From: Akkermansia massiliensis
GTDB lineage: Bacteria; Verrucomicrobiota; Verrucomicrobiia; Verrucomicrobiales; Akkermansiaceae
Assembly: GCF_023516715.1 (NCBI RefSeq)
Contig: NZ_JAMGSI010000002.1
Coordinates: 248,001-312,000 of the forward strand
DNA: 64,000 bases
Direction of reading: 5' to 3'
The notes under the pieces are model-generated. The model ran no database searches. It saw only the letters and a list, made by a program, of their open reading frames with translations, and was not told the origin of the DNA. A program made the translations under genes and the position numbers. Positions 54,349 through 62,670 of the stretch are shown one piece after another; the stretch's first letter is position 1; the number at the start of each line of letters is the position of its first letter.

Positions 54349-55280
54349 ACTCCCGCCAACGCACGCTGGGCCATGCCGCCGCCCTGATGACCATCCTGAT
54401 CTGGGGGACCACCTTCGTGTCCACCAAGGTGCTTCTCCGGGACTTTACCCCCGTCACGGTGCTCTTCACCCGCTTCGTGATCGGGTACGCTTTCCTCTGG
54501 TGCCTGAAGCCGCGCCTGCTTCCGCTCTCCGGCTGGAAAAAGGAACTCCTGTTCGCGGGAGCGGGCCTCACCGGCGTCACCCTGTACTTCCTGCTGGAAA
54601 ACATCGCCCTGACGTACACCTTCGCCTCCAATGTGGGCATCATCGTGGCCGTGGTGCCTTTCTTCACGGCTCTTCTGGCCCACTTCCTGCTGAAAGGGGA
54701 GGGCTTCTCCCGCCGCTTCTTCCTGGGCTTCGCCGCCGCCTTCACAGGCATCTTCCTCATCATGGCGAACGGCGCCTTCGTGCTGGAACTGAACCCGGCG
54801 GGGGACGTGCTGGCTCTGGGCGCGGCCTTCGTCTGGGCGGTCTATTCCATCCTGATGAAAAAAATCGGCGTCAACACGTCCAACATGATCATCTGCACGC
54901 GCCGCATCTTCTTTTACGGCATCGTGCTGATGATTCCGGCCCTGTTCGTCCTTCCGGTGAACATGGACTGGCATCTGATGGTGAAGCCCGTCAACGCCCT
55001 CAATCTGCTGTACCTGGGCCTGTTTGCCTCCGCCCTGTGCTTCCTCTCCTGGAACCGCGTGGTGGAAATCCTGGGAGCCGTCAAATCCAGCGTGTACATT
55101 TACATGGTTCCGGTCGTGGCCGTAGTGGCCTCCGCCATCATCCTGGGGGAACGCCTGACCTGGATATCCCTGACGGGGATTCTCCTGACCCTCTGCGGCG
55201 TCACGATTTCCGAGTACAGGAAAAAAACGCGGAAGAGCGTCAGAGAAAAGGGAGAAAAGCCCGTTCTGCAAAAAGGCTGA
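54345..55280 (+). CDS. EamA/DMT-family transporter
   Basis: A 311-residue, ~10-helix inner-membrane protein with two EamA repeats (LIWGTTFVSTKVLLRDFTPVTVLFTRFVIGY and GDVLALGAAFVWAVYSILMKKIGV). Family members export metabolites such as amino acids, but the substrate cannot be told from sequence. The final ~25 residues are a charged cytoplasmic tail. Start overlaps the cupin stop (ATGA). Confidence 0.85.
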   Translation: MNSRQRTLGHAAALMTILIWGTTFVSTKVLLRDFTPVTVLFTRFVIGYAFLWCLKPRLLPLSGWKKELLFAGAGLTGVTLYFLLENIALTYTFASNVGIIVAVVPFFTALLAHFLLKGEGFSRRFFLGFAAAFTGIFLIMANGAFVLELNPAGDVLALGAAFVWAVYSILMKKIGVNTSNMIICTRRIFFYGIVLMIPALFVLPVNMDWHLMVKPVNALNLLYLGLFASALCFLSWNRVVEILGAVKSSVYIYMVPVVAVVASAIILGERLTWISLTGILLTLCGVTISEYRKKTRKSVREKGEKPVLQKG

Positions 55281-55396
55281 TTCCCCCTGCTTTCCGGAAT
55301 CATGCTGTTTTTTCCAGGAAGAAAAACGGCTGGCGAATATTCCCGGACGGAATGCCTCCGGCGTTGCAACGCTTTCCGCCCCCAGAGGATGGCTGT

Positions 55397-55581
55397 TAGC
55401 GGATTAGATATCCGCAGACAACAAAATTTTTTGAAAAAAAACGAGTTTCACCGCGGGCAAAGGGGAATAATCAGAAATACGTTCAAGATGCAATGAAGTT
55501 CCGTATTCATGAATCATTGAGGATGTGTTCCATCATTCACTTCCATTTTCCCTTCTCCGTTACCGGATATCTAATCCGCTA
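55397..55581. repeat. 185-bp segment bounded by perfect 18-bp inverted repeats (candidate invertible promoter)
   Basis: The left arm TAGCGGATTAGATATCCG (55397-55414) is matched exactly by its reverse complement at 55564-55581. The match stops abruptly on both sides. The 149 bp between the arms is AT-rich and carries no credible gene. The right arm ends 11 nt before the ATG (55593) of the PEP-CTERM gene. Each arm is itself a dyad (CGGAT-N5-ATCCG), like tyrosine-recombinase sites. This is the geometry of an invertible promoter, though a paired operator or a MITE-like insert would look similar. No recombinase gene is in the window. Confidence 0.6.
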
Positions 55582-55592
55582 GTATGGCGCGC

Positions 55593-56243
55593 ATGAAAAA
55601 GCTCCTTTCCATCCCAGCTTTTTTACTGTGCATTTCCGGGGTACAGGCGGCAACGACATTGTATGAAACCCAGTTCCGCCAGACCGCCATCAATGTGGAC
55701 AGTGACTTTCTGGACGGCGCTTCCGTCTCGCTCACCAATCCTTCCACATCCCTTTCCGGCAATTTGGCCGCGGACCTCCTTGTCCCCAATGTCCAAATGC
55801 AGAATAACAACGCCGGATGGACCGTTACCTTTTCCTTCACGGCTACGCAGGACATCATCATCTCTTCCCTGAACCTGGGCTTCCAATTCGTCACCGGTAC
55901 CGGAACACGGCACGGAAACACAGATTCCAAAACGGGAACCGCTACCGTCACGCTGGCCGCCGGAGATTCCTCTGCCACGGCTGATCTGAGCTTCGAACGC
56001 GTCCAGGCCGACAAGAACGGCACGCCGACAGCGGACATCCAGCAAGCCTCCTTCAATACCCCGGTCACGGTCAAGGCGGGAGAAACCTTTACCCTCACCG
56101 TGAACGCCAAGGCACCCAACACCGGGGGCACCTTCCTGGGGCTTTCCCAACTGGCCCTCCACGGGGACGCAGTGCCGGAACCGGCCACAGCCTCCCTCGG
56201 ACTGCTCGGACTGGCCGCCCTGCTCCTGCGCCGCCGCGTATAA
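55593..56243 (+). CDS. PEP-CTERM sorting-domain protein
   Basis: A 216-residue exported protein. The start at 55593 (MKKLLSIPAFLLCISGVQAA) gives a clean signal peptide; an ATG at 55584 adds three residues. The body is a Ser/Thr/Gly-rich beta-type domain (for example WTVTFSFTATQDIIISSLNLGFQF), resembling choice-of-anchor domains. The C-terminus VPEPATASLGLLGLAALLLRRRV is a textbook PEP-CTERM signal: VPEP motif, hydrophobic helix, Arg cluster. It is presumably processed by an exosortase encoded elsewhere and placed on the surface or in exopolysaccharide. The upstream inverted repeats suggest switchable expression. Confidence 0.88.
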   Translation: MKKLLSIPAFLLCISGVQAATTLYETQFRQTAINVDSDFLDGASVSLTNPSTSLSGNLAADLLVPNVQMQNNNAGWTVTFSFTATQDIIISSLNLGFQFVTGTGTRHGNTDSKTGTATVTLAAGDSSATADLSFERVQADKNGTPTADIQQASFNTPVTVKAGETFTLTVNAKAPNTGGTFLGLSQLALHGDAVPEPATASLGLLGLAALLLRRRV

Positions 56244-56282
56244 GCGGGAGCATCATTTAATCTCTGCTTTATTCCTTTACTA

Positions 56283-56324
56283 AAACAGGACCGTCCCCCA
56301 CCGGGAAACGGTCCTGTTTTTTTA
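56283..56324 (+). terminator. intrinsic terminator after the PEP-CTERM gene
   Basis: AAACAGGACCGT (56283-56294) / ACGGTCCTGTTT (56308-56319), a perfect 12-bp stem, followed by T-rich sequence. It may serve both the PEP-CTERM gene and the convergent ABC-F gene. Confidence 0.85.
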
Positions 56325-56337
56325 AATAAAAATCCGC

Positions 56338-58332
56338 TCAATTTCCGGAAACGTTTCTTTCCGCCTCTTCTTCAATACGGGCTTCCGTCTCTTCAATCTT
56401 TTCTGAAAGATCGGCCCACTGCGTAAAACAGGTTTCCAACTGGCGGTCCGCCTGCTGGAACCGGGTGGTGAGCTCCATGACGGCCTCCGTATCAGCCGCC
56501 ACCTCCGGACGTTCCAACTGGGAGGCGATCTCCGTCTTTTCCGTTTCCAGACGCGCTATCTCCGCTTCCAACTGTTCCAGTTTTTCCTGGAGGGGACGGA
56601 GCAGGCGCGCCTTTTTCTGGCGGATTTCCGCCTCCATGCGCCTGCGCGCCTTGCGGTCCGCCCCGGCTCCCGGGTCAGCCGCTCCGGAGACGGCAGACGC
56701 AGCGGAGGAAGCCAGAGCCTGGTCCCGCTCCACCTTCTCCAGATAATCGGAAACGTTGCCTATGTAAACGCGCGGTTTCTCTCCCGGCACGAATTCCAGC
56801 ACCTTCGTCACAATGGGGTCCAGGAAGCTGCGGTTGTGGGAAACGATGCAGTAGGAACCCGGATATTCGGACAGCGCCTGCTGAAGCACCTGCTGGGACT
56901 GGATGTCCAGGTGGTTCGTCGGCTCGTCCAGAATCAGGAAATTGGCCGGATGCAGCAGCATGCACACCAGCGCCACGCGGGAGCGTTCCCCCCCGGAGAG
57001 CACGCCCACGCGCTTGTGCACGTCGTCCCCCCGGAACAGGAAGCAGCCCAGCAGGTTCCGCACCATGGGCGCGGATTCCCGCGTAGCGGCCGCCTCCACG
57101 CATTCCAGGACCGTTTTTTCCGGGTCCAGGTCATCGGCATGCGTCTGGGAGAAAAAAGCGATCTGCGTGTGGCGCCCCATCGTCACGCTCCCGGAGCTGG
57201 GCTCCTCCCCGCCGGAAATGAGGCGGGAAAACGTGGACTTGCCCGCTCCGTTCACCCCCACAATGGCGATGCGGTCCCCCTTTACGATTTCAAAATCCAC
57301 ATCCTCAAAGACGGAAATGGAGCCGTACCGCTTGGAAACCTTTTCCAGCCTGACCACGGAATGCGCGCCGGCAGGCGGGGTGGGAAAATGAAAATTCATC
57401 ACGGCGTCATCCTCCTCCACCTCAATCAGCTCCACCTTCTCCAACTGCTTGATGCGGGACTGCACCAGGGAGGCCTTGGTAGCCTTGTAGCGGAACCGGT
57501 CGATGAACTCCTTCGTCTTGGCGATTTCCCGTTCCTGGGCCTTTTTCTGGCGCAGCAGAATCTCCTTCCGCAGCACGCTTTCCTTCAGGAAATAGGAAAA
57601 ATTGCCCGCGTACTCCTCCGCGCGCCCGTGGTAAAAGGCAATCGTTCGGGAAACCAGGGAATCCAGCAGCGCGACGTCGTGGGAAATGAGGATGATGGCC
57701 CCCCGGTAGGTGCGCAGGTACTGTTCCATCCACCGCTGGGATTGAATGTCCAGGTGGTTCGTGGGTTCGTCCAGCAGCAGCACTTCCGGTTCCCGGAGCA
57801 GCAGCTTGGCCAGCGCAATGCGCATCTGCCAGCCGCCGGAAAATTCCCCGCAGTCCCGGTCAAAGTCCCGGTCCTTGAACCCCAGGCCGCGCAGGATGGA
57901 CTCCGTGCGGGGGCGCAGCCGGGCGGAATCATGGGCGTGCAGCACCAGCTCCAGTTCCCCGATCTCGTTGAGCACTTCGGAATAGGCGGCGGAACGGGGG
58001 TCCAGTTTCTCCATCTCCTGCGTCAGGGCGTCAATGCGCTCCTGGAGGTCCATCAGGTCCGCAAAGGCGGACATGGCCTCGTCAATCAGCCTGCGCCCGC
58101 GGACATGGATGCCCTCCTGGGGCAGATAGCCCACCTGGGAGTGCCTGGACTTGATGATGGAGCCGGAATCCGGCTCATTCAGGCCGGCCATGCACTTCAT
58201 CAGCGTGGACTTGCCCGCGCCGTTATGCCCCGCCAGGGCAATTCTTTCCCCATCCTCCACCGTGAAGGAAAGATCATTGAACAGGACGCGCGCGCCGTAC
58301 TGCACGCGCAGATTTTGAACGGCCAGAACCAT
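56338..58332 (-). CDS. ABC-F family ATPase
   Basis: A 664-residue soluble twin-ATPase acting on ribosomes rather than in transport. The first Walker A is GHNGAGKST with signature FSGGWQMRIALAKLL and Walker B VLLLDEPTNHLD. A basic linker of ~80 residues (LRKEILLRQKKAQEREIAKTKEFIDRFRYK) follows. The second ATPase has GVNGAGKST, LSGGERSRVAL and FLILDEPTNHLD. A C-terminal coiled coil (QKKARLLRPLQEKLEQLEAEIARLETEKTEI) is like that of Uup or YheS. No membrane domain is present. A housekeeping translation factor is more likely than antibiotic resistance. Confidence 0.92.
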   Translation of the reverse strand: MVLAVQNLRVQYGARVLFNDLSFTVEDGERIALAGHNGAGKSTLMKCMAGLNEPDSGSIIKSRHSQVGYLPQEGIHVRGRRLIDEAMSAFADLMDLQERIDALTQEMEKLDPRSAAYSEVLNEIGELELVLHAHDSARLRPRTESILRGLGFKDRDFDRDCGEFSGGWQMRIALAKLLLREPEVLLLDEPTNHLDIQSQRWMEQYLRTYRGAIILISHDVALLDSLVSRTIAFYHGRAEEYAGNFSYFLKESVLRKEILLRQKKAQEREIAKTKEFIDRFRYKATKASLVQSRIKQLEKVELIEVEEDDAVMNFHFPTPPAGAHSVVRLEKVSKRYGSISVFEDVDFEIVKGDRIAIVGVNGAGKSTFSRLISGGEEPSSGSVTMGRHTQIAFFSQTHADDLDPEKTVLECVEAAATRESAPMVRNLLGCFLFRGDDVHKRVGVLSGGERSRVALVCMLLHPANFLILDEPTNHLDIQSQQVLQQALSEYPGSYCIVSHNRSFLDPIVTKVLEFVPGEKPRVYIGNVSDYLEKVERDQALASSAASAVSGAADPGAGADRKARRRMEAEIRQKKARLLRPLQEKLEQLEAEIARLETEKTEIASQLERPEVAADTEAVMELTTRFQQADRQLETCFTQWADLSEKIEETEARIEEEAERNVSGN

Positions 58333-58356
58333 GTACCGAATGAGTAGAGAGAGGAA

Positions 58357-58395
58357 GGCGGCGGAACGCGGCGTTGCATCGCCTGTTCCGCCGCC
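58357..58395 (-). terminator. hairpin between the cyclophilin and ABC-F genes
   Basis: GGCGGCGGAAC (58357-58367) / GTTCCGCCGCC (58385-58395), an 11-bp perfect stem. Read on the minus strand it lies downstream of the cyclophilin stop, but only a weak pyrimidine tail follows, so termination may be partial. Confidence 0.45.
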
Positions 58396-58413
58396 AGGAA
58401 AAGCCGGATAAGC

Positions 58414-58917
58414 TTATTTGTCCAGAACCTTGTTCCACGCGGCGATGCGGTCGGCCTGCTCCGTGAACAGATCATCCGCGCCATCTTCAATCGTGATACC
58501 GGAAATGGTATCCCCCTGCCCGATGGAATCCACCACGTCCTGGCCTTCCGTCACCTTGCCGAAGACGGTGTGCTTGCCGTTCAGCCAGTCGGTAGGTACA
58601 TGCGTGATGAAGAACTGGGAACCGTTGGTGCCGGGGCCCGCGTTCGCCATGGAAAGCACGCCGGGGCCGTCATGCTTGAGGTCCGGGCGGCACTCGTCCT
58701 CAAAACGGTAGCCGGGGCCTCCCATGCCCGTGCCGGTGGGGTCGCCGCCCTGGATCATGAAATTCGGAATCACGCGGTGGAACTTGAGGCCGTCATAGAA
58801 GCCCCTGGAAGCCAGGTTCAGAAAGGAAGCCGCCGTCACGGGCGTCTTGGAAGCGAATACCGTCAGCTTGATGTCGCCCTTGGAAGTGTGGATGGTGATA
58901 TTCTTGTCAGTTGCCAT
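58414..58917 (-). CDS. cyclophilin-type peptidyl-prolyl cis-trans isomerase
   Basis: A 167-residue cytoplasmic cyclophilin (no signal peptide; start [18 protein letters not shown] at 58917). Active-site features: [30 protein letters not shown] (contains the catalytic Arg and the QGGD core), [17 protein letters not shown] and [11 protein letters not shown]. Accelerates prolyl isomerisation during folding. The minus-strand gene precedes the ABC-F gene by 81 nt. Confidence 0.95.
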   Translation of the reverse strand: MATDKNITIHTSKGDIKLTVFASKTPVTAASFLNLASRGFYDGLKFHRVIPNFMIQGGDPTGTGMGGPGYRFEDECRPDLKHDGPGVLSMANAGPGTNGSQFFITHVPTDWLNGKHTVFGKVTEGQDVVDSIGQGDTISGITIEDGADDLFTEQADRIAAWNKVLDK

Positions 58918-59089
58918 GGGTGCATGTTAAACGCGCGGAAAGGCATGGTAAAGACTGTATTGCGTGCTGCCGCCGGGCCTGCGCCCCCATTTCTCCGCCG
59001 GCCTCTTTTCCTCCTTTTCCATGCCGGGCAAGGAGGCCGCCCCCGCGGCGCCTACCTGTCATGACGGGCCCTAATGACAGGAGGAACGG

Positions 59090-59899
59090 TTGATTTTCTA
59101 CCGGAAAGGGCCGAATTTGAATGATATGAGCGAAGAATTGGTAGAAGAATTCGTTACGGTTGAATCCATCTTTGTCCGTGGGCGCAACTGCCTGGCGCTG
59201 AAGGCGAAATTCTCTCCCCTGTTCACAGACTACTACCTTCATCTCATGCAGTACGGCCTGCGTAACGAGGAACCCTACGACAGCCTGCTGAAAGAGCTGA
59301 TGGCCTACTTCACCCTCTACATGGTCGCGCGGCCCTGGGCGGAACAGCACGCCTGGACGGTCAACCTCAGAACGCCCGCCGTAGCCAACCTGTTCGTTAC
59401 GGGCTCCTCCCTGACGGAATCCGTAGTGGGGCGCATCTTCACGCAGGACATCAAGGAGCCTGAGGAAAACACGCTGTACTCCACCCTGCTCCGCAAGGGC
59501 TTTGAACCGCGGTACTCCGTCGTCCCCATTCCGGGAACCTCCCCCGCCCGGTGGGTGGAGGAATTCTACAAGCAGAGCGAACAGAGAAACGCGCGCTGCA
59601 TTGAACTGCCGGATGAATGCTACACCATGGTAACGGCCCAGCCGGACGCGGATGAAGAATGGCTGAATTCCCTAACCCGGGAAAAAATGGCCCATCTGGA
59701 AGAGGATGAAGATACCCGAGTACTGGAAACGCGCCGGTTCCGCTTTTACTGCGGCTGCACGCTGGACCGCATCCTGCCGACGCTCAAGGCGCTTCAGGAA
59801 AGGGAGGAAGACCTGTTCCAGGGGGAAGAGGCGCTGGAAGTCACCTGCCCCAGGTGCGCCGCCATTTACCGAGTGACGAAAGAAAATCTGGAAGATTGA
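59090..59899 (+). CDS. hslO: Hsp33 redox-regulated chaperone (divergent)
   Basis: A 269-residue holdase activated by oxidation. The N-terminal segment LVEEFVTVESIFVRGRNCLALKAK matches the family start. The C-terminal redox switch is intact: Cys221 and Cys223 (CGC) with Cys253 and Cys256 (CPRC), that is CxC-X29-CxxC, the zinc-binding Hsp33 pattern. The start is a TTG at 59090, chosen because AGGAGG (59079-59084) is exactly 5 nt upstream; an internal ATG at 59126 lacks a ribosome-binding site. The middle of the protein is less like classical Hsp33. Confidence 0.82.
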   Translation: MIFYRKGPNLNDMSEELVEEFVTVESIFVRGRNCLALKAKFSPLFTDYYLHLMQYGLRNEEPYDSLLKELMAYFTLYMVARPWAEQHAWTVNLRTPAVANLFVTGSSLTESVVGRIFTQDIKEPEENTLYSTLLRKGFEPRYSVVPIPGTSPARWVEEFYKQSEQRNARCIELPDECYTMVTAQPDADEEWLNSLTREKMAHLEEDEDTRVLETRRFRFYCGCTLDRILPTLKALQEREEDLFQGEEALEVTCPRCAAIYRVTKENLED

Positions 59900-59965
59900 G
59901 ACATACATGATTTCTTTCTGACAATTAGCCTTTTCGGCAACGAATTTCGTGCTTAAACTTTCCCC

Positions 59966-60586
59966 GTGCCGACTTGTCCGAAGTGTTTACATAATTTCCA
60001 CCGCGGGGCGGAATCATTGTGCCCTCACTGCGGCTTTTCCCTGGAAAACCTGGACAAGAAATACGGCAGGGACTCCATCCCCTACCGCCGCGTATGCGAC
60101 AACGCCGGCGCCCTGCGGCAGCAGGACCGCGTAAAGCTGAACGCCCTGCTGGAAAAACTGGAGCGCCGCATTCCCCCCGTCCTCCTTTCCGTCTATTTCC
60201 CCAACATTCTGGAGCCCTTTTCCCTCATTCCCCACAGCTTCTGGGTGATGAACCACCTGACGGTGGACGAAGCCGGCTTCCCCAGCCACCAGGGCCCGCT
60301 GGACCCCCAGTGGCTCCTGATTCTGGTACTGGACGTGCGGACGGACACGGCCTGCTTCATGTGGGGGTATGAACTGGATCCCTACGTAGAGCCGGACCTG
60401 ATCAACAAATCCATCATGAAGGCCCGCATCCCCCTGCGGGAAAGCATGCTGCTCCAGGCCGTGGGCTCTATCATGAAAGACGCCGTCCAGCTCGTGGCCC
60501 GGAAGGCGCGCTCCAAGGTCAGGCACCCCATGCGCTACGGGTTGACGCCCCCTCCCCCCGCAAACCGGAAAGGAGGCGGCCTATGA
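59966..60586 (+). CDS. zinc-ribbon plus TPM-like domain protein
   Basis: A 206-residue protein starting at a GTG. An N-terminal zinc ribbon (CPKC at 4-7, CPHC at 19-22) is followed by a domain resembling TPM (TLP18.3/Psb32/MOLO-1). The segment LNALLEKLERRIPPVLLSVYFP is followed by WLLILVLDVRTDTACFMWGYELDPYVEPDLINKSIM, matching the family's strand and G-Y-E/G-L turn. No signal peptide is seen, so this one is probably cytoplasmic. Its stop overlaps the next start (ATGA at 60583-60586). Confidence 0.6.
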   Translation: MPTCPKCLHNFHRGAESLCPHCGFSLENLDKKYGRDSIPYRRVCDNAGALRQQDRVKLNALLEKLERRIPPVLLSVYFPNILEPFSLIPHSFWVMNHLTVDEAGFPSHQGPLDPQWLLILVLDVRTDTACFMWGYELDPYVEPDLINKSIMKARIPLRESMLLQAVGSIMKDAVQLVARKARSKVRHPMRYGLTPPPPANRKGGGL

Positions 60587-61641
60587 GATTCCTGCTGTTC
60601 CCCTTCATGCTGGCGGCGGCCATGTGCGTGGCCCCGGCGCAGGAACTCCCCGCCCTTAAATGGAACGCCCGTGACCAGCAATCCCTGATGAAGGGCACCT
60701 GGTGGGAAGCCAACGCACCCCTTCTGCCCCCTGTGGATGCGGCTGTGGCCCCTTCCGCCTCCGTCCCGGAACCCTCCGCCAATGCAGACTCCCCCGCTGT
60801 GGACCCTGTTCCGGAGGATTTCACGGACGTCAACGAATACTTCCTTCCGGACTACATCCGCACCTCCACGGGCCTGATCGACCCCCAGAAGCTTCTCACG
60901 GAAGTGGAGAGCAATGACGTCATTGAACTCATCAAGCTCATCAAATCCCGTTACAACGTCAACCTGTTCGTCAGCATCTTCGCGGCCGGGCAGAAAGTCC
61001 CCCCTTCCGTCAACGCCCCCACAATCGCCCGCCAGATATTCAAAAACAAGGAACGGAACCTGCTCCTCCACTTCCACATGGGGGACATTAAAAGCGCCCA
61101 GATCGCGCTGGATCCGGAGTTGAGCGCCCAGCTCGGGGATGCGGGGCGGCGGGACCTCCTGTACCAGGTGAAGCAGGACGCCTCCCGGTTCACCAACCCG
61201 CAGGACGAGCTTGTTGAAGCCATGATTTCCCTGGCGCGGAGGACAGAGGCGGACATGGCCTCCGCCCCCAAGCCTTCCCTGCCCGCGCTGGACCCGGACA
61301 ACCCCGCCAGCATCCCGGAAGCCAACATCACCATCCAGGAGCCGGAGGAAGCGCGTGAATCCCATCTGCACGCCATGATGAAGGCCTGGATGTCCTTTGC
61401 CCTGGCCAATGTGGCCGGCATCATCCTGCACGCCTCCGCACTGGTGGCCGTAGTGGCGCTCTGGCTGGTCTGGAAAAACAAAAGAGTGGTGCGTTTGCTG
61501 CCGTCGGAACCGGACAAGCGCCTGGGCGCTCCGCACGGCGCCTCCCAGAGCCGTCCCGTAAACTACTGCATGCAGGACGGCCGTGGACCGGACTCCATCG
61601 GCCGCAGGCAGATGCGCCAGCACATGCGCGACGTCTCATGA
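60583..61641 (+). CDS. secreted, membrane-anchored TPM-like protein
   Basis: A 352-residue protein. A signal peptide (MRFLLFPFMLAAAMCVAPAQ) is followed by an Ala/Pro linker, then a TPM-like domain (IRTSTGLIDPQKLLTEVESNDVIELIKLI, YNVNLFVSIFAAGQKVP, ERNLLLHFHMGDIKSAQIALD). One transmembrane helix (~275-300, VAGIILHASALVAVVALWLVW) anchors it, followed by a basic cytoplasmic tail. The layout parallels YgcG-like TPM proteins. Overlaps the zinc-ribbon/TPM gene at its start and the SGNH gene at its end (ATGA at 61638-61641), so the three are tightly coupled. Function unknown. Confidence 0.6.
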   Translation: MRFLLFPFMLAAAMCVAPAQELPALKWNARDQQSLMKGTWWEANAPLLPPVDAAVAPSASVPEPSANADSPAVDPVPEDFTDVNEYFLPDYIRTSTGLIDPQKLLTEVESNDVIELIKLIKSRYNVNLFVSIFAAGQKVPPSVNAPTIARQIFKNKERNLLLHFHMGDIKSAQIALDPELSAQLGDAGRRDLLYQVKQDASRFTNPQDELVEAMISLARRTEADMASAPKPSLPALDPDNPASIPEANITIQEPEEARESHLHAMMKAWMSFALANVAGIILHASALVAVVALWLVWKNKRVVRLLPSEPDKRLGAPHGASQSRPVNYCMQDGRGPDSIGRRQMRQHMRDVS

Positions 61642-62603
61642 CAGAACCATCTCCAACCCCCGGCATCCGCGCCGCCCTGAACGGCGCGGGAGAACTGGAA
61701 CTCACCATGGTGAACGCCCCTGCGGGAGCCGTCATCCGGATGGACGTTAATGCGACTTCCCCCCGCATGCTCTGCACGCAGGGCCGCTACCTGGCTCCGG
61801 TGCAGGCCCCGCCCGGCACGCGCATCCGCTTCCGCCTGTTCCAGGGGAAGCGCGGTCTGACGGCCCCGGAAACCTTCATCATGCCCGGAGCTCCTCCCGC
61901 CCAGCCCGTTCCTTCCACGCTGATTCCCTGCACCCAGAACAGGGACTTCATGATTTACGACTGGGCGGCCCGGCACGAAGCCGCTTGCCGCGCGGTGAGG
62001 AAAACGCATCCGGACCTCCTCTTCATCGGAGACTCCATCACGCATTTCTGGGGAGGGCCTCCCGTGGACGAACCGCACCGGGACATCCTCCAGAAATCTC
62101 CGGAAACCTGGAGCCTGTGCACGGAGGGAATGAGGGCGGTCAATCTGGGCTTCGGCTATGACCGGGTGGAAAACGCCCTGTGGCGGCTCCGCCACGGCGA
62201 ACTGGACGGAGCGGCGGACGATGCCGTCTGCGTGGTGCTCCTCGGCACGAACAACCTCGCGGAAAACACGGACGGGGAAATACTCCAGGGCATCCGCGCC
62301 GTCTGCGGGGAAATTACCGGAAGGCTGAAAAAGGCCGTCATCATCCTCCAGGGCTTCTACCCGCGCAACAGCGCCCGTAAAGATACCGCGGAACGCATTG
62401 CCGCCATCAATCTCCTCCTGAACCGTCTGGCCGCAGAACAGGGCTTCCTGTACACGGAACCGGGCCGCGTCATGGCGGACGCCGCAGGACACGTTCCGGA
62501 AAAACTCTCCAGCGACGGGCTGCATCCCTCCGCGGCCGGCTATGAGCGCATCGCCGCCGTGCTGGCCCCCGTCATCAGGCAGGCGGCGGAACGGAAAAAA
62601 TGA
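61638..62603 (+). CDS. SGNH/GDSL-type hydrolase
   Basis: A 321-residue serine esterase of the SGNH fold. Residues 1-100 are a beta-rich N-terminal domain. The catalytic domain has block I FIGDS (catalytic Ser133), block II Gly in RAVNLGFGYD, block III GTNN (203-206) and block V SSDGLHPSAAGY (Asp293, His296). This pattern is closest to PAF-acetylhydrolase-like members, which deacetylate or de-esterify lipids or glycans. No signal peptide is visible, so it appears cytoplasmic, despite its overlapping neighbour being exported. A weak terminator follows. Confidence 0.82.
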   Translation: MTEPSPTPGIRAALNGAGELELTMVNAPAGAVIRMDVNATSPRMLCTQGRYLAPVQAPPGTRIRFRLFQGKRGLTAPETFIMPGAPPAQPVPSTLIPCTQNRDFMIYDWAARHEAACRAVRKTHPDLLFIGDSITHFWGGPPVDEPHRDILQKSPETWSLCTEGMRAVNLGFGYDRVENALWRLRHGELDGAADDAVCVVLLGTNNLAENTDGEILQGIRAVCGEITGRLKKAVIILQGFYPRNSARKDTAERIAAINLLLNRLAAEQGFLYTEPGRVMADAAGHVPEKLSSDGLHPSAAGYERIAAVLAPVIRQAAERKK

Positions 62604-62615
62604 CTCCGCCAAGAA

Positions 62616-62641
62616 ACCGGACCCGCTTTCCGGTGTTTTTA
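62616..62641 (+). terminator. weak intrinsic terminator after the SGNH gene
   Basis: ACCGGA (62616-62621) / TCCGGT (62629-62634), a 6-bp stem and 7-nt loop, followed by GTTTTT. Short, so probably leaky into the next gene. Confidence 0.5.
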
Positions 62642-62670
62642 TTCATGGAAACCTCAGCAGAAACACCATA

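Noticed and set aside
55302-55496. A 64-codon ORF overlapping the left inverted repeat
   Set aside because: No ribosome-binding site, no recognisable product, and it runs into the non-coding inverted-repeat segment.
55397-55581. The inverted-repeat segment as an insertion sequence
   Set aside because: At 185 bp it has no room for a transposase and I saw no flanking target-site duplication. A MITE cannot be excluded, but the placement next to a start codon favours a regulatory element.
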